From NCBI GenBank assembly GCA_963920575.1, contig OY986967.1:27605137-27669136 (forward strand): DNA of 64,000 bases, in the 5' to 3' direction. This stretch comes from Narthecium ossifragum (taxonomy: Eukaryota > Streptophyta > Magnoliopsida > Dioscoreales > Nartheciaceae). The position numbers and the translations under genes were made by a program. How positions within the stretch are numbered: position 1 is the first letter of the stretch; every line of letters begins with the position of its first letter. The notes beneath the pieces were generated by a model. It saw only the letters and a list, made by a program, of their open reading frames with translations, did no database searches and was not told the origin of the DNA. Below, piece by piece: positions 34,995-45,066 of this stretch.

Positions 34995-35126
34995 GAGTAC
35001 TGATTGGGGTACATGCCACGTGGGCATGTACCCTCACCGTTGGATTGAATCGGGATGTGTGCCCGATTCAATCCAACGGTGGAGATCCGTGTACATGGTA
35101 CATCCCATGTACACGGATCTTTTTCC
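34995..35126 (+). mobile_element. Three-hairpin Mutator-type MITE, copy 2
   Basis: A perfect 9-bp target duplication ATATATAAT lies at 34986-34994 and 35127-35135. The element starts GAGTACTGATTGGGGTACATG and ends GGATCTTTTTCC. Hairpin 1 is GTACATGCC/GGCATGTAC, hairpin 2 is CCGTTGGATTGAATCGGG with its near-perfect reverse, and hairpin 3 is GATCCGTGTACATGG with CCATGTACACGGATC. 132 bp. Confidence 0.92.
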
Positions 35127-35179
35127 ATATATAATATCTTCTCTCTCTTTTTTTTCTTTTCTTTTTTTCTTTTGATTAG

Positions 35180-35790
35180 ATAAGCGGATGCAGGTTTTCC
35201 AATGGGAGCGAAAAGTATCTTCCTAACCCTGATAAGGCGATAACTTAAACTTCGGATCTGCATGCTGTTAGGAAGGACGGATGCCTCCATAAAGAGTTAG
35301 GATTAGGACTAGGGTTAGGGTAAGTGTTTACTCTCTTTATTCTTCTACTTTCAGCCAGAAACGTTAGTCCTTCCCGTCACCATTATCTATAGCTTCTTCG
35401 GTATAAGTAAAGCAGGCTCTTTAGCCAGCCATAATCGTGTACAATATACATAACATGCACCAGGAACCTGAAGGAAAAAGATCTGTGTACATGGGATGTT
35501 CCCATATACACAGATCCCTACCGTTGGATTGAATCGGGCACACATCCCGATTCAATCCAACGGACACTGTTTTGGGTACATGGTACATGCCATGTACCCA
35601 AAACAGAACTCGAACCTGAATATAGCGAGCATAGAATCATCATCAAGCCGTCGCCCCGGTACCATTTGTCATGGTATCAACCCGCAAAAAAAACAAGGAG
35701 AGGAGATGGAAACGCAATAAGTCATTTTGGGGGCATGGGTAAATAATTCGGGAGTCCATCCATAGGTACCATTTGTCCTTTAAAGCTCAA
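35180..35790 (+). pseudogene. Decapitated copy-D-like F-box gene: leader plus N-terminal scrap, split by a MITE
   Basis: The part 35180-35450 matches the copy D leader (GCGGATGCAGGTTTTCCAAT, AGGGTTAGGG, CTTTCAGCCA, TATAGCTTCTTCGG and CTCTTTAGCCAGCCA). After the MITE at 35473-35611, the copy D N-terminus reappears (ATAGAATCATCATCAAGC, the D-R-I-I-I-K codons), followed by a diverged GAGTCCATCCATAGGTACC (SIYRYLL) segment. Everything downstream, including the F-box, is missing. Confidence 0.75.
35473..35611 (-). mobile_element. Three-hairpin Mutator-type MITE, copy 3
   Basis: A perfect 9-bp target duplication GAACCTGAA lies at 35464-35472 and 35612-35620. The plus strand begins GGAAAAAGATCTGTGTACATG and ends CATGTACCCAAAACAGAACTC, so the element is inverted relative to copies 1 and 2. 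The same three hairpins occur in the same order. 139 bp. Confidence 0.92.
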
Positions 35791-35856
35791 ATTCCAAGAA
35801 TATGCAATCACCAGTTCATAGTATCCTACATAGATTCTATGCAAGCACATGAACTT

Positions 35857-36891
35857 GGGCATGTTTGGTTCCGTGCATCAAGGTGCATCGCATCGTGCGA
35901 TGCCGCAGTTGTGCGATGCACCTTGATGCAACGATACATTTTCAGTTGATTTCGTGCATTATATGAAACGGTCAAAATGACGGTTTCATACGATGCACCC
36001 TCGCGCGAGCTCTTCATCGGCGAATCTGACACTGAGTCAAAGACAAACCAAACATAATATAATAAAATTTTAATATATATATTCACAACATTATATCAAT
36101 AATATATATATATATATATCATTGAGATTAAAATAATATAATATATATATTAAAATTTAACTTTATCGCATTATTATGTGAACTTTATATGAATAATATA
36201 TATATTATTGAGATATATATAATACTAGGTGTGGGCCCGTGCCACCTGGCACGGCTAACTGCCCGCCCCTACTATCTCTATTATAACTTACGCCACATCA
36301 GCCACTATCCTTTTTTTTTGTTTATTTAATTATAATTTTATACCACGTGTATGTCACGTGTATGTCATGTGTGTATAAGTTTATGACTCAGATGATGAGT
36401 CATAAAAGTAACTACCCTCGGATCTTATAAGGTAGATAAGTATGTATATTTAAAACTAATCTTCTGGCTTATGATTATAAGGATGTATATTTAAAACTAA
36501 CTTAGGGAATATGATAAAAATATACAAAGTTAACTTAAGAAAATATACATGTAAATAAACTAATAGGAAGTAAACGGTTGTAACCGTTTTTGCTCCTTAT
36601 AAAGTTGATATATATTATTCATATAATGTTCACATAATGATGCAATAAAGTTAATTATTAATATATATAATATTAAAATATCATATAATATATATTAAAA
36701 TTTAACTTTATTGCATCATTATATGAAAATTATATGAATTATATATATATATATATTATTTTAATGTGAATATTATATAAATAATATTGCATCATATGAT
36801 CCCAAAGGTAAACCAAACACCAGCATTAGATGGGCAATGCATGCATCCCACGATCAGGGTGCACTAGAGATTCGCGCAACCAAACGCCCCC
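35857..36891. mobile_element. Harbinger/Tourist-like element with nested Helitron
   Basis: The ends are GGGCATGTTTGGTTCC and, reversed from the right, GGGGGCGTTTGGTTGC. Subterminal parts carry GCATC(A/G)-type words (GTGCATCAAGGTGCATCGC). The interior is AT-rich with long inverted repeats (ATTAAAATTTAACTTTAT and partners). A Helitron sits at 36225-36436. A 3-bp target duplication could not be confirmed (CTT on the left, TCA on the right), so the borders are provisional. Confidence 0.6.
36225..36436 (-). mobile_element. Short non-autonomous Helitron (212 bp)
   Basis: On the minus strand it starts TCTACCTTATAAGATCC after A and ends CTAG before T. A perfect hairpin (CCGTGCC AGGT GGCACGG) lies 8 nt from the end. 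Both termini match 29355-29524, while the interiors differ. Non-coding. Confidence 0.85.
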
Positions 36892-37496
36892 TCAATGAAA
36901 ACCATATATGTGATCATAAAGTTCATGACTACGAATATTAAACTAAAAATAGTGAGATTAGATTGATTTGATTTTTCTCCATGACAGCCTAATTGTTAGA
37001 AATGTTTAGTCTAAAATAACCACCCGTACTATTGTTTGGAAGAAATAAAGTGATACATGCATTAGATATTGGGTTATATAGAGATGGGAAGGAAACTTCA
37101 GAAGATGAAAGCACGAATTCATCTTATTCAGCAAGTATGGAAGGTGGAATTGGAATAAAAATGTCTAACCAAAGAGAATCCACGAATTCGGTGGTTCTCT
37201 GGAAACCAATAAAGCAGGCATAAAGCCAGGCATCATGGCTTGGACGCAAACGTTTATGGCGTGTTTGTAGACCGGTGATTTGTAGTAGCTTGGAGAAGTT
37301 AAATAATTTGACAAGCAGAGGGGAAACAAAAGCTTGTAAACTCATTGCATCTATGACGATCAAAGCACCCATAGTTTCAACCCAACTAACAAACAAAACA
37401 TATTTTAGAGTATGCAGAACACACAACACAACCATTTAATCCTTGGATCCTCTGACAGGACCAGGAAGACAGAGATACCCCCCACCTTTTTGTAGC
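36892..37496. other. Spacer; 3' flank of chitinase-like gene
   Basis: No gene recognised. The right part (about 37250-37496) is likely the 3' UTR of the minus-strand chitinase-like gene. Confidence 0.5.
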
Positions 37497-39698
37497 TTAG
37501 GAGGTTGCAGTTTTGGTAGATGGGTTGAAGGCCACCTGTTCAGCACAGTCTAAGTTATCTCCAGACTCCTGGCGGCCAACCCCCATAAGGTCGAGATAAT
37601 ATTGGTAATGGGAAATGATGTTGTTCATACCATCGATGAACCCTTGGCCGCAAACCAGGTCCCCATAAAGAACATTCATGGTAGCTCCAAAGCCAGGAAG
37701 CCTCTTAGACAAGGTATCATTCTTTGTAGGCTTCCAGTTGCCCACAAACACATCATGAGCTGAAGGTTGCTTCTTTTTGATCGGGGTCATCCACAAATGC
37801 ATTGCAGCTTGGAAGGCCAGGGTAGCATTCTGCTCTAGCATTTCTGGGTGGTTCAACAGATCAACCTTAATCGCATCGCCAATTATTCCATAGTTGATGT
37901 TCCTACGAGCCAATGAGCAAATTCACAACCGCATATGACAACTATAAGACCTAAAAGGACAGAGATTTGCATCTCATACCAGTAGACAGGTATAGCGCCG
38001 CGACCATAGTACTCAACGCCTGGGGTGCAGGGATAACGATAATCATCTGCGCAGTAACTCTGGCTTGGGCTCATTTCATGGCTATAGCAGAGCCCCCATG
38101 CATAAGGGCCACCAGTGGCAACTCCATATCCACCTGCAAGAAGAAAAACTATGATTGAGGCACTCCGAAAAGATGGTCGAATCGTCATAGCTACCAGGGC
38201 AGCCAGCTTCTTGAGATACACCCCTTCTTTGCACGAGTTGCAGTTTGAATCTCATCATTCATCGATTGGATCTCAATAACATGCATAGCTATATATGCAC
38301 AATCAATCAAGGCCTCGAGCTTTGAAGTTCATCTTTGACATTAAACGCAAGCCCCACAGAGTATAACTTTAGAGTGATATCTACTCCAGGTTAGGAGAAA
38401 AGGAAAAGAAAAAATTGCAGACTGTCATTTAACATGTCGTCTTTTACCAACGGGGAAAAGCATGTATAAGCATAACTCAGAGTTGAAAGCTTATTAAGTT
38501 CTCAGTCATAACAATATTAGGAGAAATAGCAAGCAGCAAACAAAGTATGTGAAGTTAGTTTTAAAATGAAAAATGTACCATCTCGATAAGCTAACTTGGG
38601 TTCTGATTGTTTTGACAGGCTAATTATTCATCACATTTCCAAGTCGTCAAGAATTTGCATCCTATGTTTTATCAATCTATTCACATTTATGAGGTGAAGT
38701 ATACCTTAGATATGCTGATACACATGGAAGACCTCAATTAAAGGCAATCAAAGAATAAGGGTCTGAGGCAGTGATCCCAAAAGATGACATTGTTCTGCAG
38801 CAGTTAACAGAGTTCCTAATGGCAATAGAAAAAACTGTTACCTAGAAAGATCTTTAGACTCCACTACAGAAACCCATTTTTGAAAGAACAAGATGCTCTG
38901 ATTTCAGTCTGGTAGTTGCAATAGAAAACAAAAAAAAGTGACGTTCATGGTAGAAATCAAACAAAGACATAAAGAATAGTCCTAAAGATGTGCCTTTGAT
39001 CCTCTGTCACGGTTTTCAAGCAGATCTAGCTAGTCAATTACGCAGCCATCGCTCTATGTTCTGTTTTCTGTCACATAAGATCCACAGATGTGGTTTATTT
39101 CCCTAGCTAGCTAGCTAGCAGTACTCCTCATTTGCCTTGTACAAAAGAAATTTCGACCCTCCCGTCTCAGAATAAAGAATGTAGGTCCAATGTGGGATCG
39201 CCGCCCGCCCAAATCGAAGGGGTTGGCGGGGATCAGGGGTTTTTTAAACCATCTTTCTGCTCCAAAAAAACAAAAAAAAAATCGAAGGGGTGGACCCGCG
39301 GGACCTGGGAGGGGGGGAGAGTTGGGAAGGAAGGAAAACATACAGGAAGTTTTGCTGCCGACGTGTCCAAGGAAGGCGGCGACCTCCTTCATCTGCAACT
39401 TCCTGCCGCCGGTGGTGCCGAAGCCGAGGGGCTCGTAGAGGGAGGCGGCGGTGATGAATGAGTGGTAGTCCCAGAACCCCACGGCATGGGCCACGGGGGA
39501 GTTTCGCTTGGCAAACAGGTTCTCGAACTGGTAGACCTGGAAGAAGTCTGCGATGGTTTCGTTACAGCAGTAGATGGAGTTTTGGCACTCCCAGCCCTTG
39601 CTGCACACCTTGGGCTTCTTTGACCACCCCGCTTCGACGCTCACCGCCGCCAGGGCCACCATTGCTACCACCAACACCACCGCCATCGCCTGCTCCAT
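37497..39698 (-). CDS. Chitinase-like protein (GH19 fold, CTL1/POM1-type), three exons
   Basis: Secreted cell-wall protein of the plant chitinase-like group, linked in other plants to cellulose deposition and not to chitin hydrolysis. Exons 39344-39698, 37980-38133 and 37497-37902 (GT-AG, phases match) give 915 nt, 304 aa. Residues 1-23 form a signal peptide (MEQAMAVVLVVAMVALAAVS). Family words follow: KVCSKGWECQNSIYCCNETI, DFFQVYQFENLFAKRN, HAVGFWDYHSFITAA, GFGTTGG, CTPGVEYYGRGAIPVYW and FVGNWKPTKNDTLSKR. At the position of the first catalytic Glu of active GH19 enzymes (HETTGG) this protein reads GSKTSCG, so it should be inactive. ATG 39698 is chosen over the in-frame ATG at 39776 because it starts at the signal peptide. 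Intron 1 is 1,210 nt and shows no gene. Confidence 0.93.
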
Positions 39699-39779
39699 CT
39701 CGGGCCCTTTCCAAAAAATGCCAATAGACCAACTGAACTGATTAGATATGCATTTATAAGCAACAATTAAGCCCATTAA

Positions 39780-40012
39780 TTGAAATTAAATACCTGTTAA
39801 AGATGGTACTCGGTATTACTACTACTTAATTATTAGCACCGACTTTATTTGAGATTTTATTTGATTGTTAATCGATCGGACTGGGGACTTAAAAAAGAGG
39901 GTTTCATCTCTCTTCTCCGAATAAAAAAAAGAGGCCTTTGTTACCGCTAGGGTTTCTGTATATTTTCTCGATCTCATTACCTAAGCCGATCAAAATCGGC
40001 TCCGCCGCTTCC
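39780..40012 (+). promoter_or_regulatory. Promoter/leader of broken F-box copy E
   Basis: It shares AGGGTTTCATCTCT, CTCCGA, GAGGCCTTTG, CTAGGGTTTCTGTATATT and CGATCAAAATCGG with the orphan leader at 22840-23175. It lies back to back with the start of the chitinase-like gene (about 80 bp apart), so the two promoters face away from each other. Confidence 0.6.
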
Positions 40013-41905
40013 CCGGAAAAGTAGTTCCAACGACCAGAAAGGTGCAAGAGAGTCCATGAGCAGGTTAAATTGTTCGGATCCAATGCCCGAGACGACGACG
40101 AATCAATGGTAGGCTAGCAGGAATGCCCAACAACATTACTTGGCCAGGTCTTGAAGCAAATCGGGATCCCATCCGGCAACGCAAAACGATGGGGGCCATC
40201 CAATCTCTGCCGGAAGATATCATGGTCGAGATCCTCCTCCGCCTCCCGATGAAGCAACTCCACCGCCTCCGCCCCGTCTCGAAAGCCTGGAACGCCACCA
40301 TCCTACTCCTACATGCACATCGACGACCAGGTAATCTCCTAATCAATTACAAGTATCGTGGATTATTTGAGCGAAAAGGGAACACACGGAGGTGGCGTAG
40401 CAAGTGAGACGGTGACGGAGCTCGGCGAGCTCACTCCCCACCTCAGAATCGTCGGCTTGCTTTGCCTGTACGACAAGGATCTCAGGACTCTGCACGTGTG
40501 GGATCCTTTGCAAAACAAGCACATGATCTTACCACCACCACCACTGAATCGGTCGGCCACCTGCTAGCTTCTACTTCGCCTACGACAGTAACAAGTCCGA
40601 ATTCAAGGTGATGAGGGGCCAAAATCTCTATTCGACGATGGAGGTGTTTACGATCCCCATGGACGGCGTCCCAGGCCCCTGGGGGTCAATAGAATCAGTT
40701 TCTTCGGCAAACTGCTGGAAGAGCCACGCTACGTTTGTAAATAACAGACTCCATCGGTTTGTTTGCAGGGAAAGAAGCTATAATAGTATCATCTCCTTTG
40801 ATATTGGAGACGAGCAGTATCACACGGTGTCATGTTTGGAATAGGATAAGATGGAAGGGTTCAGCACTGACAGAGCTGGAAGGGCGTCTTTCCATCTTTC
40901 ATACTATTTACACGGACAATGGGGGACGTATCATGGAAGCATGGGTGATGGAAGAGTACGATCGATCAAGGTGATTCCTGGACAATGGGGGACGTATCAT
41001 GGAAGCTGACCATGGAGAACAAGTGGACGTTCGACGGAGACGGATCGTCTCCCCTCGCCATGGCTAAATCTGTGAATTGGCTGACAAGGGAATGGAGATT
41101 GAAAGCCAAAGATGGAGCGTTTATTCAGTCTCCCCGAAGCAGGCTCTTCACGGTCCACACGGATGCTGCTGTTAGCCGAGATGGGGGGGTCGGCCTAGGA
41201 GCTATGGGAATTGATGAGCAAGGGATGGTTGTTTGGATGGCGGCTTCTCCGGCCCCTACCTGAGATGTATTTGATGCAGAATTGGCGGCGTTCCGGTTTG
41301 GGTTAAAGATCGCATGGGATTTGGGTGTTAGGAAAGCTATGTTCGAATTGGACTCTCGCGATGTCGTCGACTGTCTCAGTGGTAGGAGAAGATGGCCAGG
41401 ACGTAATTTACCCTCTGCTCAGGGTATTTTTGGTGAAGCCGTGTTGTTTGCGGAGATACTTTTTATCTATATCCCGAGGGACTCTAACGGGGTCGCGGAT
41501 GCACTGGCCAGAATTGGGTTGGGTAATTCGACCACCCTTCTTTGGACTATGGAATCTGCCACCCTGCCCCTGTGGATCTCCCCTCTCCCATGTAGTTTTT
41601 TATTTCACCCTCTTTTTATGCTTTTGTAAGCCCCATGGCTCATCTTGTAAAAAAAAAAAAAAAAAGTGATTCCTGGACTTTGTGGCTCACTCTAAAGTGT
41701 CATCTGATCATCTCTGTGTATCAGCGTTTGGAATTAATCAAGTGCGCTGACGATGAGATTCTCATTGGAGATGGTTGCCATTTGATCGCATACAACTACA
41801 CGACTCATCGGATCTTTAATCTCAGCACCGGAGGTTTCATTGTTCGAGTGTTCGGATTTGTTGGTAACCTCAACTCACCAGATTCATCACTCATTAGAAA
41901 ATTTG
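40013..41905 (+). pseudogene. Broken F-box/FBA copy E, split by a LINE insertion
   Basis: Nearest to copy B. The start region is lost (stop in the opening segment). The open stretch 40123-40365 carries MPNNITWPGLEANRDPIRQ and a complete F-box (LPEDIMVEILLRLP, then VSKAWNATI). Frameshifts follow at about 40365, 40565 and 40845. FBA words remain readable in mixed frames (VWDPLQNKHMILPPPP, MEVFTIPMDGVPGPWG, TELEGRLSIF). At GTGATTCCTGGAC a LINE copy (40984-41665) interrupts the gene. The rest (RLELIKCADDEILIGDG, then GFVGNLNSPDSS) follows to 41905. Confidence 0.9.
40984..41665 (+). mobile_element. 5'-truncated LINE with RNase H domain
   Basis: 682-bp insert with poly-A (41649-41665), flanked by a perfect 13-bp target duplication GTGATTCCTGGAC (40971-40983 and 41666-41678). 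The translation gives the plant LINE RNase H (RVT_3) domain: FTVHTDAAVSRDGGVGLGAM, a stop (TGA near 41261), DAELAAFRFGLKIAWDLG, MFELDSRDVVDCL and YIPRDSNGVADALARIGL. The reverse transcriptase is absent. The first 23 bases of the insert duplicate host sequence located 66 bp upstream. Confidence 0.93.
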
Positions 41906-42320
41906 CGTATGCTATGATTTTATCGTTTCAAATATATATATCACATTAATTCGAGCAGACTTATATTTTAATTTTCTTTGTGATAAAAAATTTTGCTAAA
42001 AATGCTTAGAATAATGCTTTCTTCTTTCTTGTTTTTTAGTTGTTCTTAATTATGATTAATGCTATAGGATATTGTAGCAGACTACAGTGCATTGTCGTAC
42101 TGTTCGACCTTTAAGATGATATCTATTCTCAACAATGTTGTGTTTGACCTTGATGATCTGAATGAATTATCATATCTCACATTAATATATTGCAAGCAAC
42201 TAATCTTTATGATGGTTTTGGCGCAGTCGGTTGCTACAATGGCTTTCTTCGTTTGATTGATCGTCAATCAATCTCCCTAAGTGATAATGGTTAAGTTATA
42301 ACCACCATGTTATATATATA
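41906..42320. other. AT-rich spacer
   Basis: No gene or clear repeat recognised. It ends in a TA-rich run at the Helitron end (42311-42320). Confidence 0.5.
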
Positions 42321-42392
42321 CTAGGTGGATCCCGTGTCACATGATACGGATAATCACCAGCTCCATACTCCTCTCTCTCTCCTAACCATGTG
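42321..42392 (-). mobile_element. Truncated Helitron 3' end
   Basis: On the minus strand CTAG is followed by T, with a hairpin (CCGTATCA with TGACACGG, one mismatch) about 7-8 nt before it, as in the copies at 29355 and 36225. The 5' TCTACC end is absent; the sequence passes into an F-box fragment. Confidence 0.6.
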
Positions 42393-42592
42393 TGACAGCT
42401 TTTGGGAGTACTCAAGTGTGATGAAGATGAGATTATCATTGGAGATGGTATGCATTTGATCACATACAATCATAAAACTCGACATGTGTTTGATTTCAGA
42501 GGTGAAACATTGGATGTTCCAAGTGTTCGGAGTTGTCTATAACCTTGCACTTAACCTGAGTCTTTAGAAGAAGTGAAAGATTTAGATGACTA
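42393..42592 (+). pseudogene. Detached 3' end of a copy-F/G-like F-box gene
   Basis: The words GATGAAGATGAGATTATCATTGG, ACATACAATCATAAAACTCG, GAAACATTGGATGTTCCAAG and CCTGAGTCTTTAGAAGAAG correspond to DEDEIIIGDG, AYNYKTH, LNVQVLGFV and SPESLE. Frameshifts are present. Confidence 0.8.
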
Positions 42593-43009
42593 GAGTCCGG
42601 AGTTTTGTCCTTTATTTTTCTTTTGTTTTTCTGTGGAATAGATTGTGTTCATAGATTGGAAATGAGTTAATCAGTGCTGCTAATATGGTTTCTTTTAGTT
42701 TTTTGATGATGGTTAAGCTGTGTATTATAATTAACTAGCTTTCAATCATCAATATGCCATATAGCTCTTGTCCCCTTTTTTCTTTCTGATCTCAAATAAA
42801 TGTGCCAGATAATTGTTATAATTGTGTCAAAGTATCTGTTCAGCAAAAAAGAAAAAAGAAAAAAAAAACAAATTAGTGAAATAACTTGTGTTAATCGCCC
42901 ATTCGGAGGAAGAGTTAGGCGTTCGATTAGGTTTCACAGGGACGGTTACCTTTGCATGTCTTGTTAGGCTTGTATTTTGCCTTGAAACGAAGAGTTTCTT
43001 TTTTTCTTT

Positions 43010-43752
43010 GGGAACAGTTGGTCGGTCGTCTGAGCTTCGTCAGGCCGAAACCGAAATCTTCTAGTTTGGACTGGGCCTAGTCTCACCATCGACCAAGCCC
43101 AAACAATGAACGGACCAGCCCATGGCTGGAAATCTTTCTCATGGCCTTTTCATGGGTGAACCGCTCTGTTTGATTAATAATCTAATCTAGATTGGTCCGT
43201 GTTCCACTCTAATTAAGAAATATATGGTTGAATTCAACTACTACCAATAACCAAATCTAGATAAATGTTTGAGTCCGGATTTAGTTATCGTTGTTCAATC
43301 ATCTAAAACAAATCTAACCACGGCATGGGAACTATGCTTAAGGTATATTAGTTCCACAAGGACTAGTGATTTTTAGAGTCGGTGTGGAGCTAGCCTTTGG
43401 GTGGCCTCGTACATTGACCTAATGCATCCTAGAACCCGCCACGTCACCTAATTTGCACCAATCTCTTAAAAATACAAGGCTTCATTAGCCACTATAGCTA
43501 GGGTTTCTTTCATCTCTTATCTAACTTCGTAGCCTCCATTGCTTCTCCGATCACCACCACCACCAACACCAAAGACCATGAAAACCACCACCAAAACAGT
43601 CAAAACAAGGTGGTGAATCCCAATCATCTCTCAAAACCCTGCAGCAGTAGACCGCGCGCAGTAGTAGTAATAAGTGTGCAACATTACCATCGATCATCAT
43701 ACCCACACGAGTACGACCAACGTGCAGCAAAACCCTACCAATATATAGGACG
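43010..43752 (+). promoter_or_regulatory. Promoter/leader of F-box copy F
   Basis: Homologous over most of its length to the two 650-bp repeats upstream of copy G (GCTTCGTCAGGCC, GAAATCTTC, GGGCCTAG, CCAAGCCCAAACAATGA, GTTGTTCAATCATCTAAAAC, GAGTCGG and GGGTTTCTTTCATCTCTTA). It ends with the shared leader motif AACAAGGTGGTGAATCCC and CAACGTGCAGCAAAACCCT. Confidence 0.75.
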
Positions 43753-45066
43753 ATGGTCATGCTCTCCCAGAAGAGTTACACGATGAATGTTAAGCAACGA
43801 CGAATTGATGATAGGCCAGCAATGCCCAACAACAATAGGCCAAGTCTTAAAGGAAATCGGGATTCCATCCGGCAAGGCAGCACGCCGGCCAACCAAACTC
43901 TTCCGGAAGATATCATCATAGAGATCCTCCTCCACCTTCCGGCGGAGCACCTCCTCCCCCTCCGCTCCGTCTCGAAAGCCTGGAACGCCATCATCAGCGA
44001 CAAAGGGTTCGCCGAGCAGCACAACCGTGTCTCTCTACTCAAGCATGGAGATCGACGACAAGATAATATTATTATACGTTACAGGTATCACTGCTCGTCG
44101 GAGGAACGGGGCCATGACGTCCTCCATCTAATGGACCTCGACCCTCGCCGTGGGGGAGCAAGCAAAATTGGGACGGAGCTCAGCGCGCTCAACCAACATT
44201 GCCATATAATTGGCTCCTGCAATGGCTTGCTTTTGCTCTGTCAGAACTACCTGCACCATTACACCCTGTGCGTATGGAATCCCCTGCGAAACATGATTTT
44301 GCCGATAGATACAGGATCCGACCCCAGCACGGACTTCAACGTCAGCTACGACTACTGCTTCGGGTACGATAATAACAAGTTTGAATTCAAAGTGGTGAGG
44401 GTGAAACCCTACGAGTCGATGGTGGAGGTGTTTACAGTCCCCATGAAGGGTGTGCCAGGCCCATGGAGGAGAATGGAATCAGTTCCTTCCGAGATTTCCT
44501 TTATAAGCCGAAGCACGTTGGTAAATAATAGGCTTTATTGGTATGCTTGCGAACGAGGTAATCTACAGATGATTTGGATCATCTCCTTCGATCTTGGGGA
44601 CGAGCAATTTCGAGCACTGCCTTCGGCGCCATGTTTGGCTTTGAATGAGATAGCATTGGTGAGATCAAAAATAACAGAGCTAGAAGGTTGCCTTTCCATC
44701 TTTTGGGTGACTGACTACAACAATGGAACACCAATCATCGAAGTATGGGTGATGGAAGATCATGATCGAGGTGATTCCTGGGCTTTAAGGTTCTCTTTAA
44801 ACTGTCATCTGACCACCAAAGCGTATCAGCGTTTGGAAGTAATCAAGTGCGATGAAGATGAGATCCTCATTGGAGATGGTCGTCATTTGATCGCATACAA
44901 CTATAAAACTCATCGGATTTTTGATATGGTAAGTGAATTAGCATCTGATGATCAAGTCTCCGGAAATCACGGTAACATCACCTTAGACAATTTGAATGTT
45001 CAAGTGTTGGGATTTGTCGGCAACCTCACCTCGCCAGAGTCATTAGAACCAGTGCAAATTAAATGA
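43753..45066 (+). CDS. F-box/FBA protein (copy F)
   Basis: 437 aa, intronless. It opens MVMLSQKSYTMN and includes the cluster word MPNNNRPSLKGNRDSIRQ. F-box at about residues 49-86 (LPEDIIIEILLHLP, then VSKAWNAIISDKGFAEQH). FBA words: IGSCNGLLLLCQ, VWNPLRNMILP, GYDNNKFEFKVVRV, VEVFTVPMKGVPGPWR, LVNNRLYWY, TELEGCLSIFW, VWVMEDHDRGDSW, DEDEILIGDGRHLIAYNYKT and GFVGNLTSPESLEPV. Leader and coding sequence are closest to copy G. The first ATG is supported by alignment with copy G, where the following codons are related. Predicted SCF substrate receptor; target unknown. Confidence 0.92.
   Translation: MVMLSQKSYTMNVKQRRIDDRPAMPNNNRPSLKGNRDSIRQGSTPANQTLPEDIIIEILLHLPAEHLLPLRSVSKAWNAIISDKGFAEQHNRVSLLKHGDRRQDNIIIRYRYHCSSEERGHDVLHLMDLDPRRGGASKIGTELSALNQHCHIIGSCNGLLLLCQNYLHHYTLCVWNPLRNMILPIDTGSDPSTDFNVSYDYCFGYDNNKFEFKVVRVKPYESMVEVFTVPMKGVPGPWRRMESVPSEISFISRSTLVNNRLYWYACERGNLQMIWIISFDLGDEQFRALPSAPCLALNEIALVRSKITELEGCLSIFWVTDYNNGTPIIEVWVMEDHDRGDSWALRFSLNCHLTTKAYQRLEVIKCDEDEILIGDGRHLIAYNYKTHRIFDMVSELASDDQVSGNHGNITLDNLNVQVLGFVGNLTSPESLEPVQIK

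Noticed and set aside
39699..39776. Upstream in-frame ATG for the chitinase-like protein
   Set aside because: It would place 26 polar residues before a normal signal peptide; ATG 39698 starts the signal peptide.
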